DNA of 64,000 nt from Dactylosporangium roseum (GTDB taxonomy: Bacteria > Actinomycetota > Actinomycetes > Mycobacteriales > Micromonosporaceae), in contig NZ_CP073721.1 of the NCBI RefSeq assembly GCF_025264685.1, forward strand, positions 6,093,501 to 6,157,500, read 5' to 3'. Under the pieces are notes generated by a model, which worked only from the letters and a program-made list of their open reading frames with translations, was not told where the DNA came from and did not search any database. Positions within the stretch are counted from its first letter, which is position 1; each line of letters opens with the position of its first letter. This document shows positions 16,212 through 23,931 of this stretch, piece after piece. The translations under genes and the position numbers were made by a program.

Positions 16212-17093
16212 CTAATCGAGGTACCAGTTGAGCATCTCGGCACCGGTCGCTGTGAGATGGACGATCGGAACCATGATCGCAAGAACACTGAGCACCACCA
16301 GCGCGCTTCGAATGCGCACGCCGAGGCGCCGTCCGGCGAAGGCGAGGATCCCAGCCGCAACGCCGAGCACCGCGCCGGTGCGGCCGCTGTCGAGGCCGTG
16401 CGTGTCGCCAAGGCCGAATGTTTCCGAGTAGAAGGCGGCGTAGCGACTAACGAGGCCGGCCCCCAGGACTGTCAGAACGAGACAGGCGAGGCCGACGCCG
16501 GCGATCACGAGGCGGTACCTACCGCTGCGGCGACGCTGCATGACGGCAAGCACCAGCCCCGAAACGCCGAACGTGCCCAGCAGGAAGGGCCCGCCGAGGA
16601 TCACCGCCCAGGCGCCCAGGTCCAGCAGGGTTTCCAGAGGAAGCAGAACGACGAACGGTCCGTCCGTCGGCCACAGCCCATTCGGGTCGACCGTCAACCC
16701 GGTCCGAGCGATGCGACCGGGAATATCCGCTGCCAGGTAGGTGATGGGCACCATGATCAGCCAGGAAATTACCGGCCAGCCCAGCCCGAGGAGGAGGAAA
16801 TGGGCTATCGAGGTGAGCGCGCCCGGCGCTGGAGCGACTGTGGATAGGTCGGCGAAGCCACCGCGACGTGCAGCGCGGCGCAGTGCCGGCAGCGTCCATG
16901 CTGCGCCGGCCAGATAGCGCCAGCGAGTACCCGCACCGCTTGTCAAGCCCAGCAGGTCGGCCGCCCACTCATCGCGTTGCCGCCCCCGGAAGCCGGCCGG
17001 CAGAAGCCGGCACAACATCGCGACCGCGGCGCGTTCGCCGAGGGGAAGCCTGTGCTGCTGCGCCGACTCACCTGCTCGACCTGGGCTCACCAC
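16212..17093 (-). CDS. Multi-pass membrane protein linked to PadR regulator
   Basis: 293 residues from a GTG overlapping the PadR stop. The N-terminal soluble part has RLLPAGFRGRQRDEWAADL, a motif seen in actinobacterial membrane proteins paired with PadR regulators, then at least five hydrophobic segments (about 90-120, 150-165, 168-188, 195-220, 240-290). Probably a target of, or signalling partner to, the PadR protein in a two-gene operon. No transport or catalytic motif recognised. Confidence 0.72.
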   Translation of the reverse strand: MVSPGRAGESAQQHRLPLGERAAVAMLCRLLPAGFRGRQRDEWAADLLGLTSGAGTRWRYLAGAAWTLPALRRAARRGGFADLSTVAPAPGALTSIAHFLLLGLGWPVISWLIMVPITYLAADIPGRIARTGLTVDPNGLWPTDGPFVVLLPLETLLDLGAWAVILGGPFLLGTFGVSGLVLAVMQRRRSGRYRLVIAGVGLACLVLTVLGAGLVSRYAAFYSETFGLGDTHGLDSGRTGAVLGVAAGILAFAGRRLGVRIRSALVVLSVLAIMVPIVHLTATGAEMLNWYLD

Positions 17094-17404
17094 GCCAGCC
17101 TCCGAGCGCCGGACCGCTGCGCGCGCTGCCTCCGAGTGGCCATGGCGGCACGACCGGCAACCACGCCGTCCGCAGTGAGCCGGTAGTACCGCCGCCGCGG
17201 GCGGCCCTCGACGTGGACGTCCACCTCCTCAGCCCGGCTGGCGAGCCAGCCGGCGGCCTCAAACGCCACGAGGATCGGATAAATCGTGCCCGGCTCAAGC
17301 CCGGCGATGTGTGCTAGCTCGAGACCGTATCGCTCACACTCAGGCTCATCGAGGAACGCCTCTAACACCAGCAGGCGTGGCACTGTCATGCGGAGGTTCG
17401 TCAT
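17087..17404 (-). CDS. PadR-family transcriptional regulator
   Basis: 105 residues: winged helix with VPRLLVLEAFLDEPECERYGLELAHIAGLEPGTIYPILVAFEAAGWLAS and the GRPRRRYYRLTADG wing that define PadR. It lacks the C-terminal coiled-coil dimerisation part of long PadR proteins (PadR-s2 type). Upstream, TATGCAGTATTCTTCATA (about 17430-17450) is AT-rich and partly dyad-symmetric, fitting an autoregulatory operator/promoter. Translationally coupled to the membrane protein. Confidence 0.85.
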   Translation of the reverse strand: MTNLRMTVPRLLVLEAFLDEPECERYGLELAHIAGLEPGTIYPILVAFEAAGWLASRAEEVDVHVEGRPRRRYYRLTADGVVAGRAAMATRRQRAQRSGARRLAW

Positions 17405-17575
17405 GGTGTGCCAGCATAGACCCTATGAAGAATACTGCATAGCCGGCAACCAGGCCGCATCCAAAGCGGCAGGACTGAGCGCGGCGCCGTGCCGCCCAAG
17501 CTGCGGGTCTGCCTCGCCAAGTCGCACGACAGGTTCGGCCAACCCGCCCGCTTGGGAGAAATCTGGGAGACGATC

Positions 17576-17770
17576 TTACGTGCCAGCCCTCGCAGCATCC
17601 CCGGAAACCAACGACGACCAACGTCCCGGCCAGTAGGTTTGCGGTTTGCCGCACGTGGGATCGCCGGGCTTGCCGAGCAGCGTCGGGTTGGCGTCGAAGT
17701 TCGCGACCAGGACGCTGCCGTCAGCCGGACGGCATGAAGGCCGACCACAGGCCGGATCGCCTTCGTGCCA
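17576..17770 (-). pseudogene. Possible gene remnant
   Basis: 65 codons open between stops with no start codon, reading protein-like sequence such as GSVLVANFDANPTLLGKPGD and PTCGKPQTYWPGRW. No family recognised. The lack of a start and the presence of stops in all upstream frames suggest a fragment. Confidence 0.25.
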
Positions 17771-18336
17771 TCAGGTTGACCTGGGGGTGCTCAGCGCCGC
17801 CGCATCCGGCCACGGTTGCGCGGGGGTGGGTCCTCGATCGTGGGCGGGTCGCGGTCCTCGCCCTTGAGCACCTGGACCGTACGGAAAGCGTCGTCCCGCA
17901 TCCGCTTCGTCCCCAGCACGCTGACGATCGTCGCGATGGTCGGTCCTGGTAGCTGTGGGCCACAAGCGCAGCAGGCTGGCGGTCCCCGACCGCCCGGTTG
18001 GGTGGTCAAGGTCGACGTCGGCGAAGGTAACTCGCACACCCATCGCCGCCGCGACCGTCTTCAGCCTGGTGATTCACGTCTTCCAATGAATGACCGGATG
18101 AGATTTTGTCTACCCAATTCACTGCCGGAGATGAGTGAATGAATGAATGAGCTACGGGAACGACTATTCTCGGAGCGCGCCCGCATCCTCGCGGTTGAGC
18201 CGATCCGGTCTCCTGCGCCACGTCCATCACGACCAGACCCGGCTCAGCACTCTCATCGGTGTCCCGATCGAAGAAATCCTCACTTCGGAGCGTGGTGCGT
18301 AATTCGGAACCCCCGCATGTCAAACCCCACGACAGT

Positions 18337-18613
18337 GCCGATCTTGCAGTTGTGGCGCCTAACAAAACCGGACGAGTTGGGAGTTTCATGACACCTCGAC
18401 TTTCGGACTTCAATACCTGGGCCTGCGGCCTGCCGCGATCGCATCGCGGCAAGCCGTTGGGACGTCGAGATCGGCTGGTCGGGCCACGGGTATTTTGCGG
18501 CTTAGCGTGGACCAGGAAAGTTGCAAGGTCTAAGTCGGTCTCGCTGCTGGCCTGCGGCGTCACCGTCACCAAAAGTCCGAACGTTCAAGTGGCACCACAA
18601 GTGCGAGATCGAC
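18337..18613. mobile_element. MITE-like element, 277 bp
   Basis: Terminal inverted repeats of 23 nt (18337-18359 and 18591-18613; 19 of 23 match) belong to the same family as the arms of the palindrome at 12272-12346. Between them are further inverted pieces (TTCGGACTT at 18402, AAGTCCGAA at 18573) and a perfect hairpin of TGCCGCGAT around a three-base loop near 18431-18451. There is no ORF. It is either a non-autonomous transposable element or a short palindrome split by an insertion. Confidence 0.55.
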
Positions 18614-18759
18614 GTATGGGAGAGGCGTTGACAAGCCGTCCCGGCGGAGTGCGCGACACGCTCGTCGGCCGAGTGGTTCAACCACAGAGGCCAGGTGGCC
18701 CTGGACCGCGGGCCGGACGGTTTCACGGTCCGGCCGACCCCGGGCCGCCGGACACGGGT

Positions 18760-19758
18760 TCAGCGTGAGGGTTCCAGGATGTGGTGCTTGGCAGCGAGGT
18801 AGCCGGCCTGGAAGCGGCTGGTCGCACCGAGCTGCTCGAGCACCTCGGCGATGTGCCTGCGGCAGGTGCGCACCGACACCCCGATCTGGCGGGCGATGCG
18901 CTCGTCGCGCAGGCCCTCGGCGAGGAAGTACAGGATCGCGCGCTGCACGTCGCCGCTGAGCTCCCGTCCCTCGGAGCGGGAAACGGTGCGGCCGTCGAAC
19001 GGCTTGGCCATGCTCCAGCTCTGCTCGAACAGCGCGGCGACCGCGGCGGCGACCACGGGCTGGCTGACCGACACCACGCCGGTGTGGTCGTAGATGAACA
19101 CCATCTCCTGGTCGATGACGCAGGTGTGGTTCCACAGCTTCTCGATGGTGCGCACCTGCCCGCCCGCGCCGGTGATGACGGCCGCGTGGTCCTGCACCGC
19201 CTGGTGGTAGCGAGCCGCATGCTGGTGCAGCACGCAGAGACGGACGCCGGCGTGGGCCGGGGCGGCGTCAGCGGGCAGGATCGGCGTGAACCGGTGCTTG
19301 ACCTTCGGGTCGGTGCCGCACATCACCAGCACCTCCTTGCGGGCGGCGGCGATGTGCTCGGTGACGAGCACATTGGCGGCGTCGGGGTCGGTGATGGTGT
19401 CGAGCACGCCGTTAAGCTGGTTGCGCCGTTCCACGGTGGAGCGGTAGACGGCCATAAGCTGGTCGAACTGGCCCGAGATGCACTTGATGCGCCACTGCGC
19501 GTTGCGGATCGTCGTCTCCAGAGGGTCGATCATCGCCGAGGCCGCGACGTCCGGACGCAGCACCGTCATGCCGTCGGCGTCGGGCACGGGGCGCACCAGG
19601 TGAGCCTCGGCCAGCTTGTCCAGCACCCACTGCGCGCCGTCCGGGCCGAACTCCTGCTCCAGGGCGGCGGCGTCCAGCAGGTCCATCTCGAGCACGCGGC
19701 GATAGAGCGCGAGCGTCTCCTCGTCCAGGCGAGGTATCGATGCGTCGTGCGTTCCCAT
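18760..19758 (-). CDS. LuxR/TrmB-type transcriptional regulator, likely cluster regulator
   Basis: 332 residues from ATG 19758, 8 bp after TTGGGAG; ATG 19782 is an alternative. The N-terminal winged helix (ALYRRVLEMDLLDAAALEQEFGPDGAQWVLDKLAEAHLV) is TrmB-like, a middle domain (about 100-255) resembles TrmB sensor regions, and the C-terminus is a LuxR-type HTH (DVQRAILYFLAEGLRDERIARQIGVSVRTCRRHIAEVLEQLG). This architecture is common for regulators in actinomycete biosynthetic clusters. It is divergent from the biosynthetic operon across 539 bp, so it probably controls it. Confidence 0.8.
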   Translation of the reverse strand: MGTHDASIPRLDEETLALYRRVLEMDLLDAAALEQEFGPDGAQWVLDKLAEAHLVRPVPDADGMTVLRPDVAASAMIDPLETTIRNAQWRIKCISGQFDQLMAVYRSTVERRNQLNGVLDTITDPDAANVLVTEHIAAARKEVLVMCGTDPKVKHRFTPILPADAAPAHAGVRLCVLHQHAARYHQAVQDHAAVITGAGGQVRTIEKLWNHTCVIDQEMVFIYDHTGVVSVSQPVVAAAVAALFEQSWSMAKPFDGRTVSRSEGRELSGDVQRAILYFLAEGLRDERIARQIGVSVRTCRRHIAEVLEQLGATSRFQAGYLAAKHHILEPSR

Positions 19759-20297
19759 CGTGAAGCTCCCAAAGTAGTTCATACACGAGGGCACGCGTCG
19801 TCCCAGACCTGATCCCCTACGGCGCCGCCATCCGACGATATCGCAATACACCGGATCGGAATTAGCACGACAAAGAGGCCCCCGCACCTAAGGTCGTCAA
19901 TCTATCGGCCTGATGCTCCCATGCCGTAGCGGATCCCGTCAACCGCGGTCACGCTGCGTATGTACATTCTGCGGATCTTTGGATAAAAGGGCCGATCGGC
20001 CGATCGGATAATTACCGTCGAAGACCGCGCTGTCCACGGCGGGAGGGGATCAGGTTCCTGCACGGCCACAACCTGCGCCGGTGCCCGGCACTCCCCTTCC
20101 TGCCATGCAACAAATTGCCGTCCACGAAGGATGGCCAGGCCGAAATTGACTGTGTAAGTATCGGCACCGGTCGCTGGCCTCCCACTCATCATCGCCGCCG
20201 CCGTATCCAAAAAAAGGGCCGCGGTGATCTATCGCGACCGGCGATCGCTGCAATGACCGACCGCAATCAACAGCACGATCCAGAAAGGGAGTCACCC
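19759..20297. promoter_or_regulatory. Divergent control region of the biosynthetic cluster
   Basis: 539 bp, clearly AT-richer than its flanks, between the HTH regulator and the first biosynthetic gene. It contains a 16-bp palindrome at 19992-20007 followed at once by GATAAT (20007-20012), a possible -10 box, and CGGATCTTTGGATAAAAGG upstream. The leader to the first ATG would be close to 280 nt, long enough for post-transcriptional control. No riboswitch fold was recognised. Confidence 0.55.
19992..20007. promoter_or_regulatory. 16-bp perfect palindrome, candidate operator
   Basis: CCGATCGGCCGATCGG is a perfect palindrome built of two direct copies of CCGATCGG. It overlaps the possible -10 element GATAAT by its final base. 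The divergently encoded LuxR/TrmB regulator is the obvious candidate binder (inference). Confidence 0.45.
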
Positions 20298-21077
20298 ATG
20301 CCCACGGTGAACGTAGGAAACGCTCAGGTGAAGTACACGGTAACCGGGTCCGGCCCGGACCTGGTGTTGGTGCACGGCGTCGGCAAGGGCGGACAGAGCG
20401 CGTTCGGTCACCTCGTTGACCAGTTCGCCGAACGCAACACCGTCATCCTCGTCGACGTGGCCGGCAGCGAGGCCGCTACCGACGACGGCGCCGACCTGAC
20501 CGTCGAGGGCCTGGCCGAGCAGGTCAACGCCATCATCGAGGACTACGGCAAGAAGCCCGTCGACCTGCTGGGCTTCTCGCTCGGCGGCGCGGTCGTGGCG
20601 GCCGCCGCGGCCCTGCGGCCCGACCTGATCCGCCGCCTGGTTCCGGTCGGCGGCCTGGTGCGCACCGACACCTACATGCGCAACCTCATCGGCCTGACGT
20701 TGAGCCTCAAGCACGACCCGGTGGCCTTCGGCCGGGTGCTCACCACCACCGCGTTCAGCCCCCGCTACCTGAACACCCTGCCCAACCTGGACGAGGTCGA
20801 CCGGCTCGGCGCCGAGCTCAGCCCGTCCAACGGCCGGGTCCGGCAGCTCGAGCTGCTGATCCGGGTGGACATCCGGGACCTGGTGAAGAAGGTCCAGGCG
20901 GAGACCCTCGTGGTCGCCCCCTCGCCGGACTCCGCGGTGCCCACCCACCACTCGCGGGAGCTGCACGCCTCGATCCCCAACTCGTCCTATATCGAGATGG
21001 ACAGCGGCCACATGGTTCTGTTCGAGCAGCCCGACGAGTTCATGAAGCTGGTCAACGAATTCCTGCACAAGCACTGA
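20298..21077 (+). CDS. Alpha/beta hydrolase
   Basis: 259 residues, with AGAAAGGGAG 7 bp before the ATG. Alpha/beta fold with oxyanion strand VLVHGVGKGG, nucleophile Ser94 in LLGFSLGGAVV, acid in VVAPSPDSAVP and His238 in MDSGHMVLFEQP. Likely an esterase, lactonase or amidase; possibly it opens the cyclic glutamine-derived product of the NRPS or releases a stalled intermediate (inference). First gene of the operon; a strong hairpin follows it, so it may be made in excess of later genes. Confidence 0.82.
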   Translation: MPTVNVGNAQVKYTVTGSGPDLVLVHGVGKGGQSAFGHLVDQFAERNTVILVDVAGSEAATDDGADLTVEGLAEQVNAIIEDYGKKPVDLLGFSLGGAVVAAAAALRPDLIRRLVPVGGLVRTDTYMRNLIGLTLSLKHDPVAFGRVLTTTAFSPRYLNTLPNLDEVDRLGAELSPSNGRVRQLELLIRVDIRDLVKKVQAETLVVAPSPDSAVPTHHSRELHASIPNSSYIEMDSGHMVLFEQPDEFMKLVNEFLHKH

Positions 21078-21083
21078 GGCCCC

Positions 21084-21112
21084 CGACGGGCGCGGCCGGG
21101 CCGCGCCCGTCG
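21084..21112 (+). terminator. Strong hairpin inside the biosynthetic operon
   Basis: A perfect 13-bp GC-rich stem (CGACGGGCGCGGC, 21084-21096, with 21100-21112), three-base loop, followed by TTCCTTGT. It sits between the hydrolase and DJ-1 genes. It is probably a partial terminator or mRNA-stabilising hairpin that sets gene dosage, since all later genes are on the same strand and closely spaced. Confidence 0.6.
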
Positions 21113-21170
21113 TTCCTTGTCCACACCGGACATTCCACATAGGACACCAATACGGAAGGGAGCGACCGTC

Positions 21171-21863
21171 GTGACCAGGATCCTGCTCGCGGTCAGCAGC
21201 CACACCGTGCTCGGCGACACCGGCAGCCCCACTGGCTACAGCGTCTCCGAGGCGGCCCACCCCTACTACGTCTTCACCGCCACCGGCAACGAGGTGGACT
21301 TCGTCTCCGTGCGCGGCGGCGAGCCGCCCGCCGTCGTGTTCGAGGGCGAGGAGAACGACCCCCAGGTCGCCTCGTTCCTCGCCGACGACGCGATCCGGGC
21401 CAAGCTCGTCGCCACCCGGCCCGCCGCCGAGGTCGACCCGGACGCCTACTCGGCCATCTTCTACGTCGGCGGCCACGGCGCCATGTGGGACTTCCCCGAC
21501 TCGTCGGAGCTCGCCCGCCTCGCCATGGACATCTACGCCCGCGGCGGCGTCGTCTCGGCCGTCTGCCACGGCCCGGCCGCGCTGCTCAACCTCCGCCTGC
21601 CCGACGGCGCCTATCTCGTCGACGGCCGGCGGGTCGCCTCCTTCACCAACGAGGAGGAGCAGTCCTTGGGCCTGGTTCACGTCATGCCGTTCCTGCTGGA
21701 GGAGCAGCTCAAGGCCCGAGGCGCTCGGCACACCAAGGCGCCCAACTACGTCGCCCACACTGAGAGCGACCGCCGGGTGATCACCGGGCAGAACCCCGCC
21801 TCGGCCGCCCACGTCGCCGCGCTCGTCGTCGAGGAGCTCGAAAAGGCCGCCGCCAACTCGTAA
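21171..21863 (+). CDS. DJ-1/PfpI family protein (Hsp31/glyoxalase III-like)
   Basis: 230 residues from GTG 21171, with GGAAGGGAG upstream. The predicted triad of the class I glutamine-amidotransferase-like fold is visible: Glu27 (SVSEAAHPYYVF), nucleophile Cys132 and His133 in SAVCHGPAALLN. Relatives act as glyoxalases, chaperones or amide/isonitrile hydratases. In this operon it may hydrolyse or hydrate a reactive cyclic imine/amide, or detoxify reactive dicarbonyls; neither can be decided here. Confidence 0.82.
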   Translation: MTRILLAVSSHTVLGDTGSPTGYSVSEAAHPYYVFTATGNEVDFVSVRGGEPPAVVFEGEENDPQVASFLADDAIRAKLVATRPAAEVDPDAYSAIFYVGGHGAMWDFPDSSELARLAMDIYARGGVVSAVCHGPAALLNLRLPDGAYLVDGRRVASFTNEEEQSLGLVHVMPFLLEEQLKARGARHTKAPNYVAHTESDRRVITGQNPASAAHVAALVVEELEKAAANS

Positions 21864-21878
21864 CGGAAGGAGCACACC

Positions 21879-22568
21879 ATGCAGGGTTTGATCCAGGTCG
21901 CCGGCGTCATCGACCAGGCCGAGGCCGACCTCATCGTCGAGGAGGGCGCGGACTGGCTGGGCTTCGCGCTGCGCCTGCCCGCCAAGAACGAGGATCTCTC
22001 CGAGGCCGAGGCCAAGGCGATCGTCAGCCGGATCCAGCCGGAGTGCAAGGGCGTCATCATCACCTATCTCACCGAAGCTGACGAGACCGCGGCGTTCTGC
22101 GCCGAGCTCGGCGTCGGCGCCATCCAGATGCACGGCGACATCACCCCCGCGGAACTGCGTCGGCTGCGGCGTATCGCCCCGGACCTCTACGTGCTCAAGA
22201 GCCTGGTGGTGAAGACCGACAACATCACCGAGCTCGCCGGGATCGTCGAGGACTCCGCCGAGTGGGTCGACATGTTCATCACCGACACCTACAACCCGGC
22301 CACCGGTGCCAAGGGCGCCACCGGCCTGGTGCACGACTGGGACGTCAGCGCCGAGCTGGTGCGCATCTCGCCGCGCCCGCTCATGCTGGCCGGCGGGCTC
22401 GGCCCGGACAACGTCGCCGAGGCGATCGAGAAGGTCCGCCCGGCCGCCGTCGACGCGCACACCGGCTTGGAGAACGCCACCGGCCGCAAGGACCGGCTCA
22501 AGGTGCGCACATTCGTCGCCGAGGCCCGCCGCGCTTTCAACCGCATCGGCGCCGGGGTCCCGCGATGA
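21879..22568 (+). CDS. TrpF-like (phosphoribosylanthranilate isomerase) barrel lacking the catalytic Cys
   Basis: 229-residue TIM barrel. TrpF landmarks are kept: EEGADWLGFAL, IQMHGD (canonical VQLHGD), the Asp in MFITDTYNP, KGATGLVHDW (canonical GGTGKTFDW) and LAGGLGPDNVAEAI with the phosphate loop. The canonical KxCGI at the first strand, which carries the general-base Cys, reads QVAGV here, so Ala8 replaces it. No other trp genes are near. A pathway-specific isomerase or ribosyl-phosphate-binding enzyme is more likely than tryptophan synthesis. Confidence 0.75.
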   Translation: MQGLIQVAGVIDQAEADLIVEEGADWLGFALRLPAKNEDLSEAEAKAIVSRIQPECKGVIITYLTEADETAAFCAELGVGAIQMHGDITPAELRRLRRIAPDLYVLKSLVVKTDNITELAGIVEDSAEWVDMFITDTYNPATGAKGATGLVHDWDVSAELVRISPRPLMLAGGLGPDNVAEAIEKVRPAAVDAHTGLENATGRKDRLKVRTFVAEARRAFNRIGAGVPR

Positions 22569-23224
22569 CCGTCGTCGACGACTCCACGCTTCACCTGCTG
22601 CCGCAGACCCCGCGGCTGCGCGCGCTGCACACAACCATACGTGACCGCAGCGTCGACCGGGACACGTTCGTGCTCACCTCCGGGCGGATCATCCGCCAGC
22701 TCGTCGAGGCCGGCCTGGAGCTGCTGCCGTTCGAGCCCCGCGACGTTCAGACCCCGGTCGGGCGCACCTACCACGGCACCCGCGTCGCCCCGCCGATCTG
22801 CGGGGTCTCCATCGCGCGGGCCGGCGAGAGCATGGAGGCCGGGCTGCGCGCGGTCGCCCCGGGCGTGCGGATCGGCAAGATCCTGATCCAGCGCGACCCG
22901 GTGACGAAACTGCCGAAGCTGTACTACTCCAAGCTCCCGGCCGACCTCGCCGACCGGCACGTGCTGCTGCTGGACCCGATGCTCGCCACCGGCGGCACCG
23001 CGCTGGCGGCGATCGATGTACTCATCGGCGCCGGCGTGGCCCAGGAGCACATCGTCTTCGTCAACCTGCTGTCGGCGCCGGAGGGAATCGCGGCCGTTCG
23101 CGAGCGCTTCCCGCGTGTGCGGATGGTCACCTCCTCCATCGAGGAGCGGCTCAACGAGAACGCCTACATGCTGCCGGGCATCGGCGACTTCGGCGACCGG
23201 TACTTCGGTACCGACGTGGCGTGA
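22565..23224 (+). CDS. Uracil phosphoribosyltransferase, Fur1-type
   Basis: 219 residues, ATGA overlap with the TrpF-like gene. The PRPP-binding loop LLLDPMLATGGTA and uracil-binding end LPGIGDFGDRYFGT are present. The body (GVSIARAGESMEAGLR, VRIGKILIQRDPVTKLPKLY) follows the eukaryotic Fur1 pattern rather than bacterial Upp, as recalled from those families. It would join uracil, or a uracil-like heterocycle, to PRPP. Possible roles are making or scavenging a pathway nucleotide, or self-protection; the operon's own PRPP synthetase would supply the co-substrate. Confidence 0.82.
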   Translation: MTVVDDSTLHLLPQTPRLRALHTTIRDRSVDRDTFVLTSGRIIRQLVEAGLELLPFEPRDVQTPVGRTYHGTRVAPPICGVSIARAGESMEAGLRAVAPGVRIGKILIQRDPVTKLPKLYYSKLPADLADRHVLLLDPMLATGGTALAAIDVLIGAGVAQEHIVFVNLLSAPEGIAAVRERFPRVRMVTSSIEERLNENAYMLPGIGDFGDRYFGTDVA

Positions 23225-23250
23225 CGCCGAACAACGGAAGGAGCGCACCC

Positions 23251-23931
23251 ATGTCCACTGTGGATCCCACCCGGGTCGCCGTCGTCTACTACTCCGGCAC
23301 CGGCAACGTCCATCGCCTCGCCTCGGCCGCGGCCGAGGCGGCCGAGAAGCACGGCGCGCACGCCCGCCTGCTGCGCGTGCCCGAATACGTCGACGCCTCC
23401 CTCGCCCCGGCGTTCGTCGAATGGACCCGGGCCTGGAAGGAGCACGCCGAGAAGGTCAAGAACGAGCCGACCGCGAGCCTCGACGACCTCGACTGGGCCG
23501 ACGCCATCCTGTGGGGCAGTCCCGGCCGGTTCGGCCTCATCGCCGCCCCGCTCAAGCACTTCATCGACCTGGCCTGGCCGCTGCACGCCCGCGGCGGCCT
23601 GGCCGGCAAGGTCATGTCCGCGTTCACCTCGACCGGCGCCCCGCACGGCGGCCAGGAGAGCACGATCCTGACGCTGAACAACGTCTTCTGCCACTGGGGC
23701 GCCATCATCGTGCCGCCCGGCGTCGCCGACGACATCCAGACCGCGCCGAGCAACGGCAACCCGTACGGCGTCAGCTCCGTCTCCGGCCCCAAGGCGGTCC
23801 CCGGACGCCTCGCCGAGAACGTCACCGCCGACAACGAGGCCGCGATCGGCTACCAGATCCGGCGGATGATCGCGGTCGCCACGGCCCTACGCCGCATGGG
23901 CGACACCGGCCGCATGGGGGACACCACATGA
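23251..23931 (+). CDS. WrbA-like flavodoxin/NAD(P)H:quinone oxidoreductase
   Basis: 226 residues from ATG 23251, with GGAAGGAG 9 bp upstream. Flavodoxin fold with FMN phosphate loop YYSGTGNVHRLASAA, WGSPGRFGLIAAPLKHFID and FTSTGAPHGGQESTILTLNN, the WrbA signature. It reduces quinone-like electrophiles with NAD(P)H. In the pathway it could reduce a quinoid or azaquinone intermediate from the synthetase's oxidase step, or protect against it. It overlaps the NRPS start by ATGA. Confidence 0.85.
   Translation: MSTVDPTRVAVVYYSGTGNVHRLASAAAEAAEKHGAHARLLRVPEYVDASLAPAFVEWTRAWKEHAEKVKNEPTASLDDLDWADAILWGSPGRFGLIAAPLKHFIDLAWPLHARGGLAGKVMSAFTSTGAPHGGQESTILTLNNVFCHWGAIIVPPGVADDIQTAPSNGNPYGVSSVSGPKAVPGRLAENVTADNEAAIGYQIRRMIAVATALRRMGDTGRMGDTT

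Larger units (their letters stand above)
17405..18759. other. Mosaic region of gene remnants
   Basis: 1.36 kb without an intact gene. The composition is patchy, with AT-richer stretches near 17400-17450 and 18070-18180 (including ATGAATGAATGAATGAG). Minus-strand fragments look formerly coding: one ending at 17576, and another near 17791-17935 reading TIATIVSVLGTKRMRDDAFRTV in a frame different from the protein-like sequence upstream of it. It contains the MITE-like element. This fits decayed insertions next to a tRNA. Confidence 0.55.

Noticed and set aside
18006-18572. 188-codon minus-strand ORF in the debris region
   Set aside because: It spans the MITE-like element and has no ribosome site or protein-like periodicity; treated as chance.
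20292-22634. 780-codon minus-strand open frame opposite the biosynthetic operon
   Set aside because: Its composition (Val/Gly/Asp-rich, mirror of third-position GC) is that of an antisense shadow; the plus strand holds three recognisable enzymes.
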